64,000 nucleotides of DNA from CAWIHA01 sp963835855 (GTDB lineage: Bacteria > Acidobacteriota > Terriglobia > Bryobacterales > Bryobacteraceae). The stretch covers positions 4,735 to 68,734 of the forward strand of contig CAWIHA010000028.1 in the NCBI GenBank assembly GCA_963835855.1, read 5' to 3'. How positions within the stretch are numbered: the first letter of the stretch is position 1; every line of letters begins with the position of its first letter. Positions 44,195-53,152 of the stretch are shown piece after piece. The translations under genes and the position numbers were made by a program. The notes beneath the pieces were generated by a model. That model did no database searches. It saw only the letters and a list, made by a program, of their open reading frames with translations, and was not told the origin of the DNA.

Positions 44195-45079
44195 ATGAGC
44201 AAGTCAAGTCGCCTGGGTATAACAATTGGGCTGGCATTATCAATCGCCATGTCCACACCACCTGCTTCGGCACAACAGAAGGGTGGCAATCGTGGGTCGA
44301 GTATGCCGGCTGCGCCGGAACCGCGGCTACCGCCGCGGTCCACGGTGGGCTACGATCCCTACTCCGACCCCGCCGTAGTTGGAATACCTTCGCAGCAGAA
44401 ATCCGCTACGGGCCCGATCACGGGAGCCACCACGGTTAGTATCACCAGCCTTGAGGCTCCTGCTGATGCCAAGAAAGCTTTCGAGAAAGGCATGAGAGCT
44501 TTCGTGAAGCAAAAGTGGCAGGAAGCGCAGACGCACCTGGAGAAGGCCGTCGCCCTGTACCCCAGGTATGCCGAAGCCTGGTTCCGTCTGGGCGCGTGCC
44601 ACCAGGTGCAGAACCGGGTTGAAGAGGCGCGCAAGGCTTACGCACACGCTCTCGAGGCGGATTCCAAGTATCCCGATCCGTACCTCCCACTGGCCAAGCT
44701 GGCGCTGGGCAAAGAGAAATGGCAGGAGACTGTGGATATCACCGACAAGCTCGTGCGTCTCGACCCTGCCCATTTTCCGGAAGCGTACTACTATAGTTCG
44801 GTCGCGAATCTCAAGCTGCTGCAGTTCGACAGGGCCGAGAAGAGCGCCCTTGAGGCAATTCGGCTTGATACGGCGCACCAGATTCCCAAAGCGGAACAAC
44901 TCCTCGGTCTGGCCCTGGCGAACAAGAAGGACTACGTTGACGCGGAGACACATCTGCAGGCTTACCTCGAGCACGAGCACAACCCGGCGGAACTCGCATT
45001 GGCGCGCGAACAGCTCGCTATTGTGAAGCAACTAGCCGGCCCGGCGACACCTCCGGGACAGCAAGCTTCGTCCAAGTAA
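44195..45079 (+). CDS. Exported tetratricopeptide repeat protein
   Basis: 294 residues. A signal peptide (LGITIGLALSIAMSTPPASA) is followed by a Pro/Ser-rich linker to residue 85. Then come about five TPR units (AKKAFEKGMRAFVKQKWQEA; AWFRLGACHQVQNRVEEARK; AYAHALEADSKYPDPYLPLA). TPRs serve protein-protein contact, here in the periplasm. A CATAAT at 44171 could be its -10 box. The gene stands alone between a transporter and a hydrolase on the other strand. Confidence 0.8.
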   Translation: MSKSSRLGITIGLALSIAMSTPPASAQQKGGNRGSSMPAAPEPRLPPRSTVGYDPYSDPAVVGIPSQQKSATGPITGATTVSITSLEAPADAKKAFEKGMRAFVKQKWQEAQTHLEKAVALYPRYAEAWFRLGACHQVQNRVEEARKAYAHALEADSKYPDPYLPLAKLALGKEKWQETVDITDKLVRLDPAHFPEAYYYSSVANLKLLQFDRAEKSALEAIRLDTAHQIPKAEQLLGLALANKKDYVDAETHLQAYLEHEHNPAELALAREQLAIVKQLAGPATPPGQQASSK

Positions 45080-45139
45080 TAGAGTCGCTAAGGACCTCTT
45101 CGCGTGTCGCATCTTCCCCCTTGCCAGCGTGGCTGCTGC

Positions 45140-46276
45140 TCAGGGGTGCCGTGAATCCTGAGCCCGCGCCTGCGAGATGGGGTGGGATGCTGCGGCAACA
45201 GCCAGTGCGCCCAGCACGTTTCCGCGCTGCCCCACATCCCTTCGGAAAACAGCCTGGAGCGCCGGATTGTCCTGCACGCGCATGTTCGATTGCCGCCCGG
45301 TCGTCGAATCGTTATAAAATGCCGCGTTCCACCAGGAGAACCCGATGATCCTCGGCCAGCGCCCTCTCAGCAGGTCGGTCAATGCCGCCTTCGCCCAGGC
45401 CGCCTGACCTGGGTCTTTGATCGTGCCAAACTCGCAGACGATCACGGGCTTGTTGGCGAGCTTCGTCAGGCGGCGGTACACCCAGTCCATCTGAAATCGG
45501 AAGCTGATCGTGTGGTCGTCCCGCGGCAACTGCCGCCCGTATACGCTCGCGCCGACCCAGTCGATCCACTCGTCGCCGGGATAATAATTCTCGAAGCGGT
45601 TCCAAGGCCGTACGGGCTCGTCCCATGGATCGACGTGGAAAACCCAGCGGATATTTGAGGCTCCCTCGTTCCTGGCGATTTGGATGATATGGCGGTAGGC
45701 GCCGCGGAACATCGCCACCGCTGCGCGGTGAGAACCATGCTGCTGGTTCCACAAGCCGTTCCACGGGAACCACCAGCCGTTCACCTCCACTCCGTACTCG
45801 GCCAGCAGCGGCGACCCGAATTGCCTGGCGCCCTGCATCCAGCGCCGGAGGTCCGGATCGAGCTTGCCACTGAGGATATTCGTGAGGTTAAAGACGGGAT
45901 CGGGAAGCGGGATGCTAGGGTCGCTCAGGAGCATCAGCCTGATATACGGAATGCTGCCGTTCGCGCGAATCCATGAAGCAGTGGCGTCGGGAAAGGCGCG
46001 GCCTTCGTACCAGTTGTCGCAAAAATAAACCCAGGTTGGGCGCTTCCCCACGCGCTCCTCGTACGTGCGGACCTCGTCCTCGGTTACATCGCTCCCCATA
46101 CCGTTCTGCCCGCCGGGAAAAACGCCAGTGTAGAACGTTCCCGCAGGCGGATCGGCCAGGACGGACAGAGCGGATGCACGGCTGCCTGCCGCCGGATCGC
46201 CCGCGTTGAGCGGAACCCAAAAAAACGCCAGCGTAAGCACAAGCTTACGGATCTTCAGGCAACGATGCGTGATCAT
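45140..46276 (-). CDS. Secreted glycoside hydrolase, GH26-like
   Basis: 378 residues with a signal peptide (LKIRKLVLTLAFFWVPLNA). The fold looks like a (beta/alpha)8 barrel. A likely acid/base Glu is in LLAEYGVEVNGWWFPW and a nucleophile Glu in KPVIVCEFGTIKD. Both are spaced as in GH26 beta-mannanase-type enzymes, with Trp-rich sugar sites (FSWWNAAFYND). The ATG at 46276 is chosen because the frame further upstream is antisense to comM. It would act on external beta-glycans. Family assignment is tentative. Confidence 0.6.
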   Translation of the reverse strand: MITHRCLKIRKLVLTLAFFWVPLNAGDPAAGSRASALSVLADPPAGTFYTGVFPGGQNGMGSDVTEDEVRTYEERVGKRPTWVYFCDNWYEGRAFPDATASWIRANGSIPYIRLMLLSDPSIPLPDPVFNLTNILSGKLDPDLRRWMQGARQFGSPLLAEYGVEVNGWWFPWNGLWNQQHGSHRAAVAMFRGAYRHIIQIARNEGASNIRWVFHVDPWDEPVRPWNRFENYYPGDEWIDWVGASVYGRQLPRDDHTISFRFQMDWVYRRLTKLANKPVIVCEFGTIKDPGQAAWAKAALTDLLRGRWPRIIGFSWWNAAFYNDSTTGRQSNMRVQDNPALQAVFRRDVGQRGNVLGALAVAAASHPISQARAQDSRHP

Positions 46277-46421
46277 TTCCTGAGCGCCACCGGCTGTGCC
46301 ACTCCGCCGCCGGGCGGGCGCCAGCACGGATAGCGCCGCCACAGGCGGCATGCTGGCGCAGTCCGGGCTCGAAACACCATAGCGGTTTGATTGGCCTGCA
46401 CTATGCAACATGCGTCTCCGC

Positions 46422-47939
46422 TCAAGCCCAGTAATTTCTGTCCAGGCTTCTGTATTGCACCGCTTCGGCCAAGTGTTTGGCGGTGACCCGGTCGGAGTCG
46501 TCGAGGTCGGCGATGGTGCGGGCGACTTTGAGGATACGGTCGTGGGCGCGCGCGGAAAGCGCAAGCCGCCGCATCGCGAGTTCGAGCGTGCGTTCGCCGG
46601 CTTCGTCAAGCTTGGCCAGGCGTCGCAGCAATTTCGGCGGCAGTCGCGCGTTATCATAGCCGCGCGCTCGCTGGATACTCCGCGCGGACTCAACCCGGCT
46701 GCGCATCTCAGTTGAGGAAACTCCCTGCTCATCCGCGCGCATCTCTTTATATGGCACGGCCGGCACCTCGACGTGCAGGTCGATGCGGTCGAGCAGCGGC
46801 CCGCTGATCTTGCTAAGGTAACGCTGGATGAGCGCCGGCGTGCACCGGCATTCGCGCGTCGTGTCACCGTAATACCCGCACGGGCACGGGTTCATCGCCG
46901 CAACCAGCATGAACCGTGCGGGAAACGCAAGCGTCATGCTCGCGCGTGCGATTGTGACCGACGCCTCTTCGAGCGGCTGCCGCAAAAGCTCGAGGATGTT
47001 GCGTGGGAACTCCGGGAACTCGTCCAGGAACAGCACGCCGTGGTGCGCCAGACTGACTTCGCCCGGCCGCGGCACGATGCCGCCGCCCACCATTCCGGCA
47101 TCGGAGATGGAGTGGTGCGGCGCGCGGAAAGGCCGCTCGGACAACAGTCCCGCGCCGCCCGGCAGGATGCCCGCAACGCTGTGGACCTGCGTGGTCTCGA
47201 GCGCCTCCGCAAACGTCAGCGGCGGCAGGATGCCGGCCAGCCGCCGGGCCAGCATCGTCTTGCCCGAACCGGGTGGCCCGATCATCAGCAGGTTGTGGCT
47301 GCCCGCGGCGGCAACCTCGAGCGCACGCTTGGCCGTGGTCTGCCCGCGCACATCGCGGAAATCGGGCGTGGCGATTCCCGGCTCGGAGCGCGCCTGGGGC
47401 TGGGGCAGCACCGGAGTCAGTGCGCCGGGTTCGTTGAAAATCGCAACCACTTGGGACAGGTGCTTCACCCCGTACACGGACAGGCCTTCGACCACCGCCG
47501 CTTCGGCCGCGTTTTCCTGCGGCACGATGAAGCGTGGGATGCCGTGCCCGCGCGCGCTCACCGCAATCGAAAGCGCGCCGCGCACCGGGCGGATCGCGCC
47601 GTCCAGCGCAAGCTCGCCCACCAACAGATAATCGTCGTTGGGCGGCACCGTTCCCATCGCACCGAGGATTCCGACCGCCATCGGAAGATCGAACCCGGTG
47701 CCTTCTTTGCGCAGGTCCGCGGGCGCGAGGTTGATCGTGACCGCCTTGCTCGGATAACCGAAGCCCGAGTTCAGCAGCGCCGACTTGATTCGTTCCCGGC
47801 TTTCCCGCACCGCCAGATCCGGCATGCCCACGGTGATGAGGTCGCGGCTGGTGCCCGAGGGGTACATATCCACCTCAACGTCGATCACGTGCGCGTCAAT
47901 GCCATAGACCGCCGCGCTGCGCGTCCGAAACAATGCCAT
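46422..47939 (-). CDS. comM: YifB/ComM family Mg-chelatase-like AAA+ ATPase
   Basis: 505 residues. The N-terminal ChlI-like domain opens ALFRTRSAAVYGIDAHVIDV and contains SGTSRDLITVGMPDLAVRES. Walker A is GPPGSGKTMLARR and Walker B GVLFLDEFPEF. The C-terminal domain has ARGYDNARLPPKLL and LSARAHDRILKVARTIADL. ComM is a hexameric helicase that extends branch migration of incoming DNA in transformation. Length and motifs are normal. An earlier in-frame start at 48143 adds only non-conserved sequence. Confidence 0.93.
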   Translation of the reverse strand: MALFRTRSAAVYGIDAHVIDVEVDMYPSGTSRDLITVGMPDLAVRESRERIKSALLNSGFGYPSKAVTINLAPADLRKEGTGFDLPMAVGILGAMGTVPPNDDYLLVGELALDGAIRPVRGALSIAVSARGHGIPRFIVPQENAAEAAVVEGLSVYGVKHLSQVVAIFNEPGALTPVLPQPQARSEPGIATPDFRDVRGQTTAKRALEVAAAGSHNLLMIGPPGSGKTMLARRLAGILPPLTFAEALETTQVHSVAGILPGGAGLLSERPFRAPHHSISDAGMVGGGIVPRPGEVSLAHHGVLFLDEFPEFPRNILELLRQPLEEASVTIARASMTLAFPARFMLVAAMNPCPCGYYGDTTRECRCTPALIQRYLSKISGPLLDRIDLHVEVPAVPYKEMRADEQGVSSTEMRSRVESARSIQRARGYDNARLPPKLLRRLAKLDEAGERTLELAMRRLALSARAHDRILKVARTIADLDDSDRVTAKHLAEAVQYRSLDRNYWA

Positions 47940-48283
47940 GAACGCATTCAGTATAGCCGCATCCGGAAGCTCGCGGTGCCGGTGGTACCGGAAACGCCGC
48001 CGCTCTTTGTTTCCGGGCGGATGGCGGCGCGGGTGGCCCGGCGGCGCCCGGCAAGAGTACCCCTTCCCAAGCGGCGCGATTTGGTGTAAAAACATTCTAG
48101 AGGGAATTTGTTTGCGGACTTTCTGTGCAAAACTTGCTCTCACCCACGCTAGCTCTTTTGGATCACCGAGTTGCGGGCACCATGGAACTGAGGAAGATGT
48201 TCAGCAGCGGCCCACAGGGTAAGCCGCACAAACCACGGCACAAAAAAAGGATTTGTTCCGTGAGAGAAAAGCCGCTAACGTAA
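47940..48283. other. Divergent upstream region of comM and dnaB
   Basis: The 344 bp should hold the promoters of both genes. A run of seven A with ggatttgttccgtgagag lies just before dnaB. Nothing else is supported. Confidence 0.35.
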
Positions 48284-49690
48284 ATGCATCCTTTTGACAT
48301 GGCTGCTGCGGATCTAGCGCTCGACAAGGGGCTGCCGGTTAATCTGGATGCCGAGCGCTTCGTGCTGGGCTCCATCCTGATGGACGAGTCGCTCTTCGTG
48401 CAGGTCGCGGGCGTGCTGCAGGCGGACGATTTCGCCCTCGAAAAACACCGGCGCATCTTCATCCGGATGGGCGAGCTGCATGAGCGCGGCGAGAAGATCG
48501 ACCGCATCACGCTGGCCAACGAGCTGATCCGCCACAACCAGCTCGAGGCTTGCGACGGCCTGAGCTACCTCATCTCGCTCGACGACGGCCTGCCGCGCAT
48601 CTCCAATATCGACGCCTACGTGCATATCGTGCGCGACAAGGCCCTGCTGCGGCGCATCGTTTTCGCCTCCCAGAAGCTCATTGATCGCTGCCTGATGGCT
48701 GAGGACGCGCCCGAAGAGATCCTGGCCGGCGCCGAGGAATCGCTGCTCAAGTTGAACGACGACCGCGCCCGTGGCGGCCTCGCCACGCCTGAGCAGATCA
48801 TTGAGGACTATCAGGGCGGCATCAACACTTTTCTCGATCCAAGCAAGCGCATCAAGGGCATCAGCACTGGCTTTGTGAAGCTGGACGAGATGACCGGCGG
48901 CCTGCACCCCGGCGAGCTCGTCATCCTGGCCGCGCGCCCCTCGATGGGCAAGACCGCAATGGCGCTCAACATCGCGCAGCATGTCGCCACCGGGAAGGAC
49001 AGGAAACCGGTGGCAATCTTCTCGCTCGAGATGGCGAAAGACGCGTTGCTGACGCGCATGCTGTGCACCGCCGCGCGGGTGGATAGCCAGAAGTTCCGCG
49101 CGGGCTTCCTGAACAAGAGCGAGCGCGGGAAGCTGGTGGCGGCCGCGCACGATCTGGCCGCCGCGCCGCTTTACATCGACGACACGGCCGGTCTGAACCT
49201 GATGGACATGCACGCCAAGCTGCGGCGCCTCAAGGCCGACCAGGGGGCCCTGGGGCTGGTGGTGCTCGACTATTTACAGTTGATGAGCGGCCGCGGCCGC
49301 TTCGAGAACCGCAACCAGGAAATCAGCAGCCTCTCGCGCGGCATGAAGCTGCTCGCCAAGGAGCTCGGAGCCCCGCTGCTCGTCCTCTCGCAGTTGAGCC
49401 GCGCTCCCGAAGTGCGCCAGGGTGATCACCGCCCGCAGCTCAGCGACCTGCGCGAATCGGGCTCGATCGAGCAGGACGCCGACGTGGTCGCGTTTATCTT
49501 CCGCGAGGAAGTCTACAAGCCCGAGCGCGAGGACCTCCGCGGCACCGCCGAGCTGCTCCTCTCCAAACAGCGCAACGGCCCCACTGGCAAGATCAACCTC
49601 GTCTTCCTGCGGCACTGGACACGATTCGAGAATCGCGCCAGCGATTTAGGCGACGAGGACGCGCCGCCGGCAGTGGAGGATGAGGAGTAG
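48284..49690 (+). CDS. dnaB: Replicative DNA helicase DnaB
   Basis: 468 residues. The N-terminal domain (NLDAERFVLGSILMDESLFV) and linker precede the RecA-like core. Walker A is AARPSMGKTAM, Walker B LGLVVLDYLQLM, then LSQLSRAPEVRQGDHRPQLS and DLRESGSIEQDAD with the arginine-finger region. It unwinds DNA at the replication fork. No intein insertion is present in the P-loop or in the later motif. It stands divergent from comM across a 344-bp region. Confidence 0.96.
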   Translation: MHPFDMAAADLALDKGLPVNLDAERFVLGSILMDESLFVQVAGVLQADDFALEKHRRIFIRMGELHERGEKIDRITLANELIRHNQLEACDGLSYLISLDDGLPRISNIDAYVHIVRDKALLRRIVFASQKLIDRCLMAEDAPEEILAGAEESLLKLNDDRARGGLATPEQIIEDYQGGINTFLDPSKRIKGISTGFVKLDEMTGGLHPGELVILAARPSMGKTAMALNIAQHVATGKDRKPVAIFSLEMAKDALLTRMLCTAARVDSQKFRAGFLNKSERGKLVAAAHDLAAAPLYIDDTAGLNLMDMHAKLRRLKADQGALGLVVLDYLQLMSGRGRFENRNQEISSLSRGMKLLAKELGAPLLVLSQLSRAPEVRQGDHRPQLSDLRESGSIEQDADVVAFIFREEVYKPEREDLRGTAELLLSKQRNGPTGKINLVFLRHWTRFENRASDLGDEDAPPAVEDEE

Positions 49691-49905
49691 GCGGGAACTG
49701 TGGCAGCATGCGAGTGAGCGCGCTTAGGGCGTAATGCCCGATAGCGCCAGCAGGCGACTCCCGTGGTTCATTTTTCCGGAATTATCCCTTTCACAAACCC
49801 ACGCGCGGCATACCCAAGCCCATGTATGTAAGTGATTGATTTCAGTGTGATTATAGTTCATATTTGATACTTGACAAACCCACGCCGACATGCCATGATT
49901 GAAGC
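49691..49905. other. Gap between dnaB and the transposase
   Basis: AT-richer DNA (gtgattatagttcatatttg) leads into the transposase gene and probably contains the left end of the insertion sequence. I could not define its terminal repeat. Confidence 0.35.
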
Positions 49906-50874
49906 ATGGAAGCCGACATCCTTCAACCCCAATTCAATGACGAAGATGCAGCCCGCGCGTTCCTGGAGGCTAAACGATGGCCCGATAAGCCCGTATGCCC
50001 GCATTGCGGAGTCGTCGGGGAAGCCTACAGGCTGGAACCGAATCCGAAGGCTCAGACGCACGCCCGCAGGGGCGTCTGGAAGTGCGGGGCTTGCCGGGAA
50101 CAGTTCACGGTCACGGTTGGAACGATCTTCGAAGATTCGCACATCCCGCTTCACAAATGGCTTTTGGCCTTCCACCTGCTCTGTGCGAGCAAGAAGGGCA
50201 TGAGCGCCCATCAGCTTCACCGGATGCTCGGAGTGACCTACAAGAGCGCCTGGTTCATGGCGCATCGCATCCGGTATGCGATGACGCAGGAGCCGTTGTC
50301 ATTGAAGCTCGGGGGCATTGTTGAAGTAGACGAAACGTACATCGGCGGGAAACTCCGCATTGGGCCGCAAACGGTCAGGCCGGGCGAGCGTCCGAAGGAT
50401 CGGCTAGCCGCGACCGCGAACAAGGCAGCGGTCGTTTCCGTGCTTCAGCGTGGCGGGCGTGTCCAGTCTCGCCATATCGAACGTGTGACCGCTGAAAACT
50501 TGCGCCCCATCGTGGATCAGATGGTGGATGACCGGGCGCACATGATAACGGATTCCTCGACTGTTCTGGATAGCGTTGGAACCGGCCGGAAGCACGATAA
50601 GGTTAACCACAACGCGAAAGAGTACGTCCGCTACGAGGATGGCCTTTGCATCACCACCAACGGCGTGGAGGGCTACTTCGCAACCCTAAAGCGTGGCATC
50701 AACGGCGTATACCACCAGGTCGGCAAGCAGCATCTCCACCGCTACCTGACCGAGTTCGATTTTCGGTATAATGCCCGCGAAGTCTCGGATGCGGAACGGC
50801 GCGATATGGCGATTGCCCAAAGCGCCGGGAAGCGGCTCATGTACCGGGACTCATGCGGCAAAAGGATGGTCTGA
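49906..50874 (+). CDS. IS1595-family transposase (ISXO2-like)
   Basis: 322 residues. An N-terminal zinc ribbon (CPHCG...CGACREQFT) is followed by the DDE-type catalytic domain. VEVDETYIGGKLR holds the first Asp, and HMITDSSTVLDSVG probably the second. NGVEGYFATLKRGINGVYHQ carries the third acid, then HLHRYLTEFDFRYN closes the domain. The zinc ribbon plus the NGVEGxFxxLKRGxxGxYH motif is diagnostic for IS1595. The frame is intact, so it may still be active. The genes after it run the same way and may be passengers. Confidence 0.92.
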   Translation: MEADILQPQFNDEDAARAFLEAKRWPDKPVCPHCGVVGEAYRLEPNPKAQTHARRGVWKCGACREQFTVTVGTIFEDSHIPLHKWLLAFHLLCASKKGMSAHQLHRMLGVTYKSAWFMAHRIRYAMTQEPLSLKLGGIVEVDETYIGGKLRIGPQTVRPGERPKDRLAATANKAAVVSVLQRGGRVQSRHIERVTAENLRPIVDQMVDDRAHMITDSSTVLDSVGTGRKHDKVNHNAKEYVRYEDGLCITTNGVEGYFATLKRGINGVYHQVGKQHLHRYLTEFDFRYNAREVSDAERRDMAIAQSAGKRLMYRDSCGKRMV

Positions 50875-50884
50875 AAAGAGAAAA

Positions 50885-50905
50885 GCCGTGACTGCGAATC
50901 ACGGC
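50885..50905 (+). terminator. Hairpin after the transposase gene
   Basis: GCCGTGA and TCACGGC form a 7-bp perfect stem with a 7-nt loop, 11 nt past the stop. The T-run is weak (CCCCTTAGGATTT), so termination efficiency is uncertain. Confidence 0.5.
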
Positions 50906-51002
50906 CCCTTAGGATTTATGGCTGTACGGCAAACCGTCCCGTTTGGTGCCGCGAGCACCCCACGGAGACCTTCGAGTGGAAGTGTATCACAAGGAGGTCT
51001 TC

Positions 51003-51820
51003 ATGTCTAGGCTACGCTTCGAGATTCAGGGCGATCCGAACTGCATCTCTCTGCCTGTATATTCTTCTGCCACCGCGCGGGTGGTTCAAATCCTCCGAGA
51101 GTTAGATGAGGCCATCTCTGGAAAAGCTGGTGTCTCTCTGAACTGGTATGTATCTGACCTCTCCAAGAACGGAAATCTGTCCATGGAGGTAGAGTCTCGC
51201 CTAAAGCCCCCTGCAAGGAACCAAAAGAGGCCGAGACCTGACGTGTCCGATCCGGTGGCCGAATCCTTCATAACGACTTTCGAGAACATCCAAGACAGGG
51301 GCATCAGTCCCCCATATCTTTCCGAATACGGTCTAGAAAAACTTCAGGCCATGATAGCTCTACTGCATAAGAATGGCGCGAAGGGGTTTATCGCAGCCGC
51401 AATCGAACCACATCATAGGTCCATTTCCGTAAACGAGAAGGCGGCCACAACGCTTAGGCAGCTACTTCCTCCTACGAAACAGTTTGAAGGTAGCGTAGAG
51501 GGAAGACTGGAAACGGTGTCTATACATGGGCAGAAGAAGTTCATAATTTATCATGCAATCACCCACAAGGCCGTGACATGCACAATTGAGACAGACGAGG
51601 ATCTTGAATTAGCAAAACCGCCTTGGGTCGGAAGGTGATAGCTTTCGGCCTTATCTCTATCAACGTGAAAAATGAACCGCTAAAGGTGAGCGTGGGGTCC
51701 ATCCGCGTTCTCGGGGAGGGGAAGCGCCTTCCCTTAGCCTCTGAACTGACCGGCTCTGACCCGGAATTCACTGGGGATTTGAGCACCGACGAATATATTC
51801 GGAGCATACGGCGTGGCTGA
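51003..51820 (+). pseudogene. Upstream partner of the PIN gene, one frameshift
   Basis: A strong AAGGAGGT lies before the ATG. The first frame gives SRLRFEIQGDPNCISLPVYS to ETDEDLELAKPPWVGR (stop 51638). The protein continues in another frame as TALGRKVIAFGLISINVKNE, then PLKVSVGSIRVLGEG to YIRSIRRG. A missing base near 51613 (GC[N]-AAA-ACC) would join them, giving about 272 residues. The stop overlaps the GTG of the PIN gene. That coupling and order suggest an antitoxin or regulator, but it is longer than classical antitoxins and I do not know its family. Confidence 0.55.
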
Positions 51821-52484
51821 CTTTTACAAGAAGCCATATCTCGATTCCGGGGTATTTATCGCTTGGATAAAGGGTGAAAAAATCACTCGCAAGGATGCAA
51901 GCGGAGTAGAGGAGATTATTGATCGGGGCAAAATCGGTGAGCACATTCTAACGCTTGCGGAGAAGCAGTTGTTTCCGATCATCATTTCTGCCCTTACTAT
52001 TGCCGAGGTCCACAAGAAGAAGAACATGCCGAAGCTGGACAAGGACGAAAACCAAAACATCCTGGGTTACTTCGAGCACGATTTTGTGAGTCCAGTAGTA
52101 GTGGATCGATCTATTGGCGAGGAGGCGAATAGGCTATGCTGAAAGTATGAGGCCGAAGGGCTTTCGCCTAACGATGCAATACATTTGGCTTGTGCAAAGA
52201 GGGCCGGGTGTGATGTGCTCCTCTCTTGGGATGGCGTACTGAACGCGATCAAAGAATCAGACGTAAAAACTGAAGAGCCGAAGATGCTGGAAGAGCCAAA
52301 ACCACCAGCATCGCAGATACCTATGTTCCCTGAGGCAATTAAAAATGAGACGGAAACGCAGTCGGCAACCGTTAACGCTAGCTCCGCTGAGCTTCGAGGA
52401 AGCGGTCACGGACATCCTGAAGGTCAAGCCAGCGCCGAAGCTGACTCGCGCGGTGGTGGGGGATGTGAGCAAGCCAAGAAATAA
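51813..52484 (+). pseudogene. PIN-domain protein with an in-frame TGA
   Basis: From GTG the product reads ADFYKKPYLDSGVFIAWIKG, with the first PIN Asp in YLDS. A TGA at 52140-52142 interrupts it after EEANRLC. The same frame continues KYEAEGLSPNDAIHLACAKR then AGCDVLLSWDGVLNAI, which carries the later conserved acids (NDAIHLA and SWD). A CGA to TGA change would explain the stop. PIN domains are RNases of VapC-type toxins. The last 70 codons are low in complexity and overlap another small gene. Confidence 0.6.
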
Positions 52485-52545
52485 AAAGGGCCGGACGACG
52501 ACAGGCGTTCAAAGCCTAAAACCATCCGACCCTTCGGAACTGTAA
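52345..52545 (+). CDS. Small protein after the PIN gene
   Basis: 66 residues starting RRKRSRQPLTLAPLSFEEAV, then TDILKVKPAPKL. The LSFEEAVxxILKVKPxPK segment resembles short conserved proteins that often sit near PIN-type genes, but I cannot name them. It overlaps the tail of the PIN frame. A hairpin (AAGGG.CGGA/TCCG.CCCTT) overlaps its 3' end. Confidence 0.35.
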   Translation: MRRKRSRQPLTLAPLSFEEAVTDILKVKPAPKLTRAVVGDVSKPRNKKGRTTTGVQSLKPSDPSEL

Positions 52546-52680
52546 CGTTCCTCCAGTGGAGATCGTCCTGCGGGACTCGCCCCAGGCTACCTCAGCTGGA
52601 GTCGATACACGTTTCTGGCATCTTTAGGATGCCACGGCCGACTGGTTGTGTCAATAGGGAAAGAACGTAGTACGATCCGA

Positions 52681-52755
52681 TACCCCCGGTGGGGCTTGAA
52701 CCCACGACCTCGTGTTTCGCCAGAAACGTGCTCTATCCAGCTGAGCTACGGGGGC
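52681..52755 (-). tRNA. tRNA-Arg-like gene with an unusual anticodon arm
   Basis: 75 nt, no encoded CCA. Acceptor (GCCCCCG/CGGGGGT), D-arm with AGCTGGATA and T-arm (GTGGG-TTCAAGC-CCCAC) are good. The anticodon arm is odd: stem CGTTT/ACACG has one mismatch, and the loop CTGGCGAA has eight bases. Removing one G gives CTGCGAA, an Arg(GCG) loop; reading seven bases as CTGGCGA would give GGC (Ala). The D-loop A and the absence of G3-U70 favour Arg. It may be a pseudogene. Confidence 0.6.
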
Positions 52756-52971
52756 AACCTAATGATACCCGAGCAGCGCCGGGCCTGTCAAGCCCTAAGT
52801 TTCTGATAACAAAAATGTTACGTGAATTTTTGTTGTGCTGCTCGGGAACTTTTTTCGCAACCAGATTCTCACGCGGCGAAAAACCCGAGCCCCAAACTTA
52901 GATGCGGATTCCGGCCTCCACTTTGCAGTACGGATCTGGGTTTGTCAAGTACACAATCCCGCATTTTTCCC

Positions 52972-53000
52972 TTGCACTTGGATAAGGAAAGTCTTATAGT
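52972..53000 (+). promoter_or_regulatory. Sigma-70 promoter of a small RNA
   Basis: TTGCAC and TATAGT are separated by exactly 17 bp. Transcription would start near 53007. No open frame follows, but a strong terminator does. Confidence 0.75.
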
Positions 53001-53006
53001 CTGTCG

Positions 53007-53135
53007 TGTAGGAAGTCCGGGGAGGAGGCGTCCCATGCTTGGGTCGCGCCTGGCTCCTAAGACTCCCAACGATTACACCACTCAGAGCAGGGGTGTTCGT
53101 TGGAGGGCAGAACTCGTTGGCCTGCCCTCTTTTTT
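53007..53135 (+). ncRNA. Structured small RNA of about 129 nt, family not identified
   Basis: It runs from the promoter above to a perfect Rho-independent terminator. Three hairpins can be drawn. AGGAGGCG pairs with CGCC..CTCCT around CCCA-tgct-TGGG. CCAACGA..ACACC pairs with GGTGT.TCGTTGG. The terminator GAGGGCAG/CTGCCCTC closes it. It lacks the SRP core GGAAGG..AGCAGCC and any tRNA-like domain. Acidobacterial motifs Acido-1 and Acido-Lenti-1, or a 6S-like RNA, are candidates to test; I cannot decide by eye. Confidence 0.65.
53103..53135 (+). terminator. Rho-independent terminator of the small RNA
   Basis: GAGGGCAG and CTGCCCTC form a perfect 8-bp stem with an 11-nt loop, followed by six T. 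Confidence 0.92.
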
Positions 53136-53152
53136 GCCGGCCCGCCGCCCAA

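Noticed and set aside
33165..49842. 15-bp identity GTAAGTGATTGATTT at 33165 and 49828, possible shared attachment site
   Set aside because: A few 15-mer matches are expected by chance in 64 kb on two strands, and no tRNA or integrase lies at the second copy.
52140..52142. TGA in the PIN gene as a selenocysteine codon
   Set aside because: PIN enzymes use acids and no Sec, the following sequence shows no obvious SECIS hairpin, and CGA to TGA restores a normal Arg.
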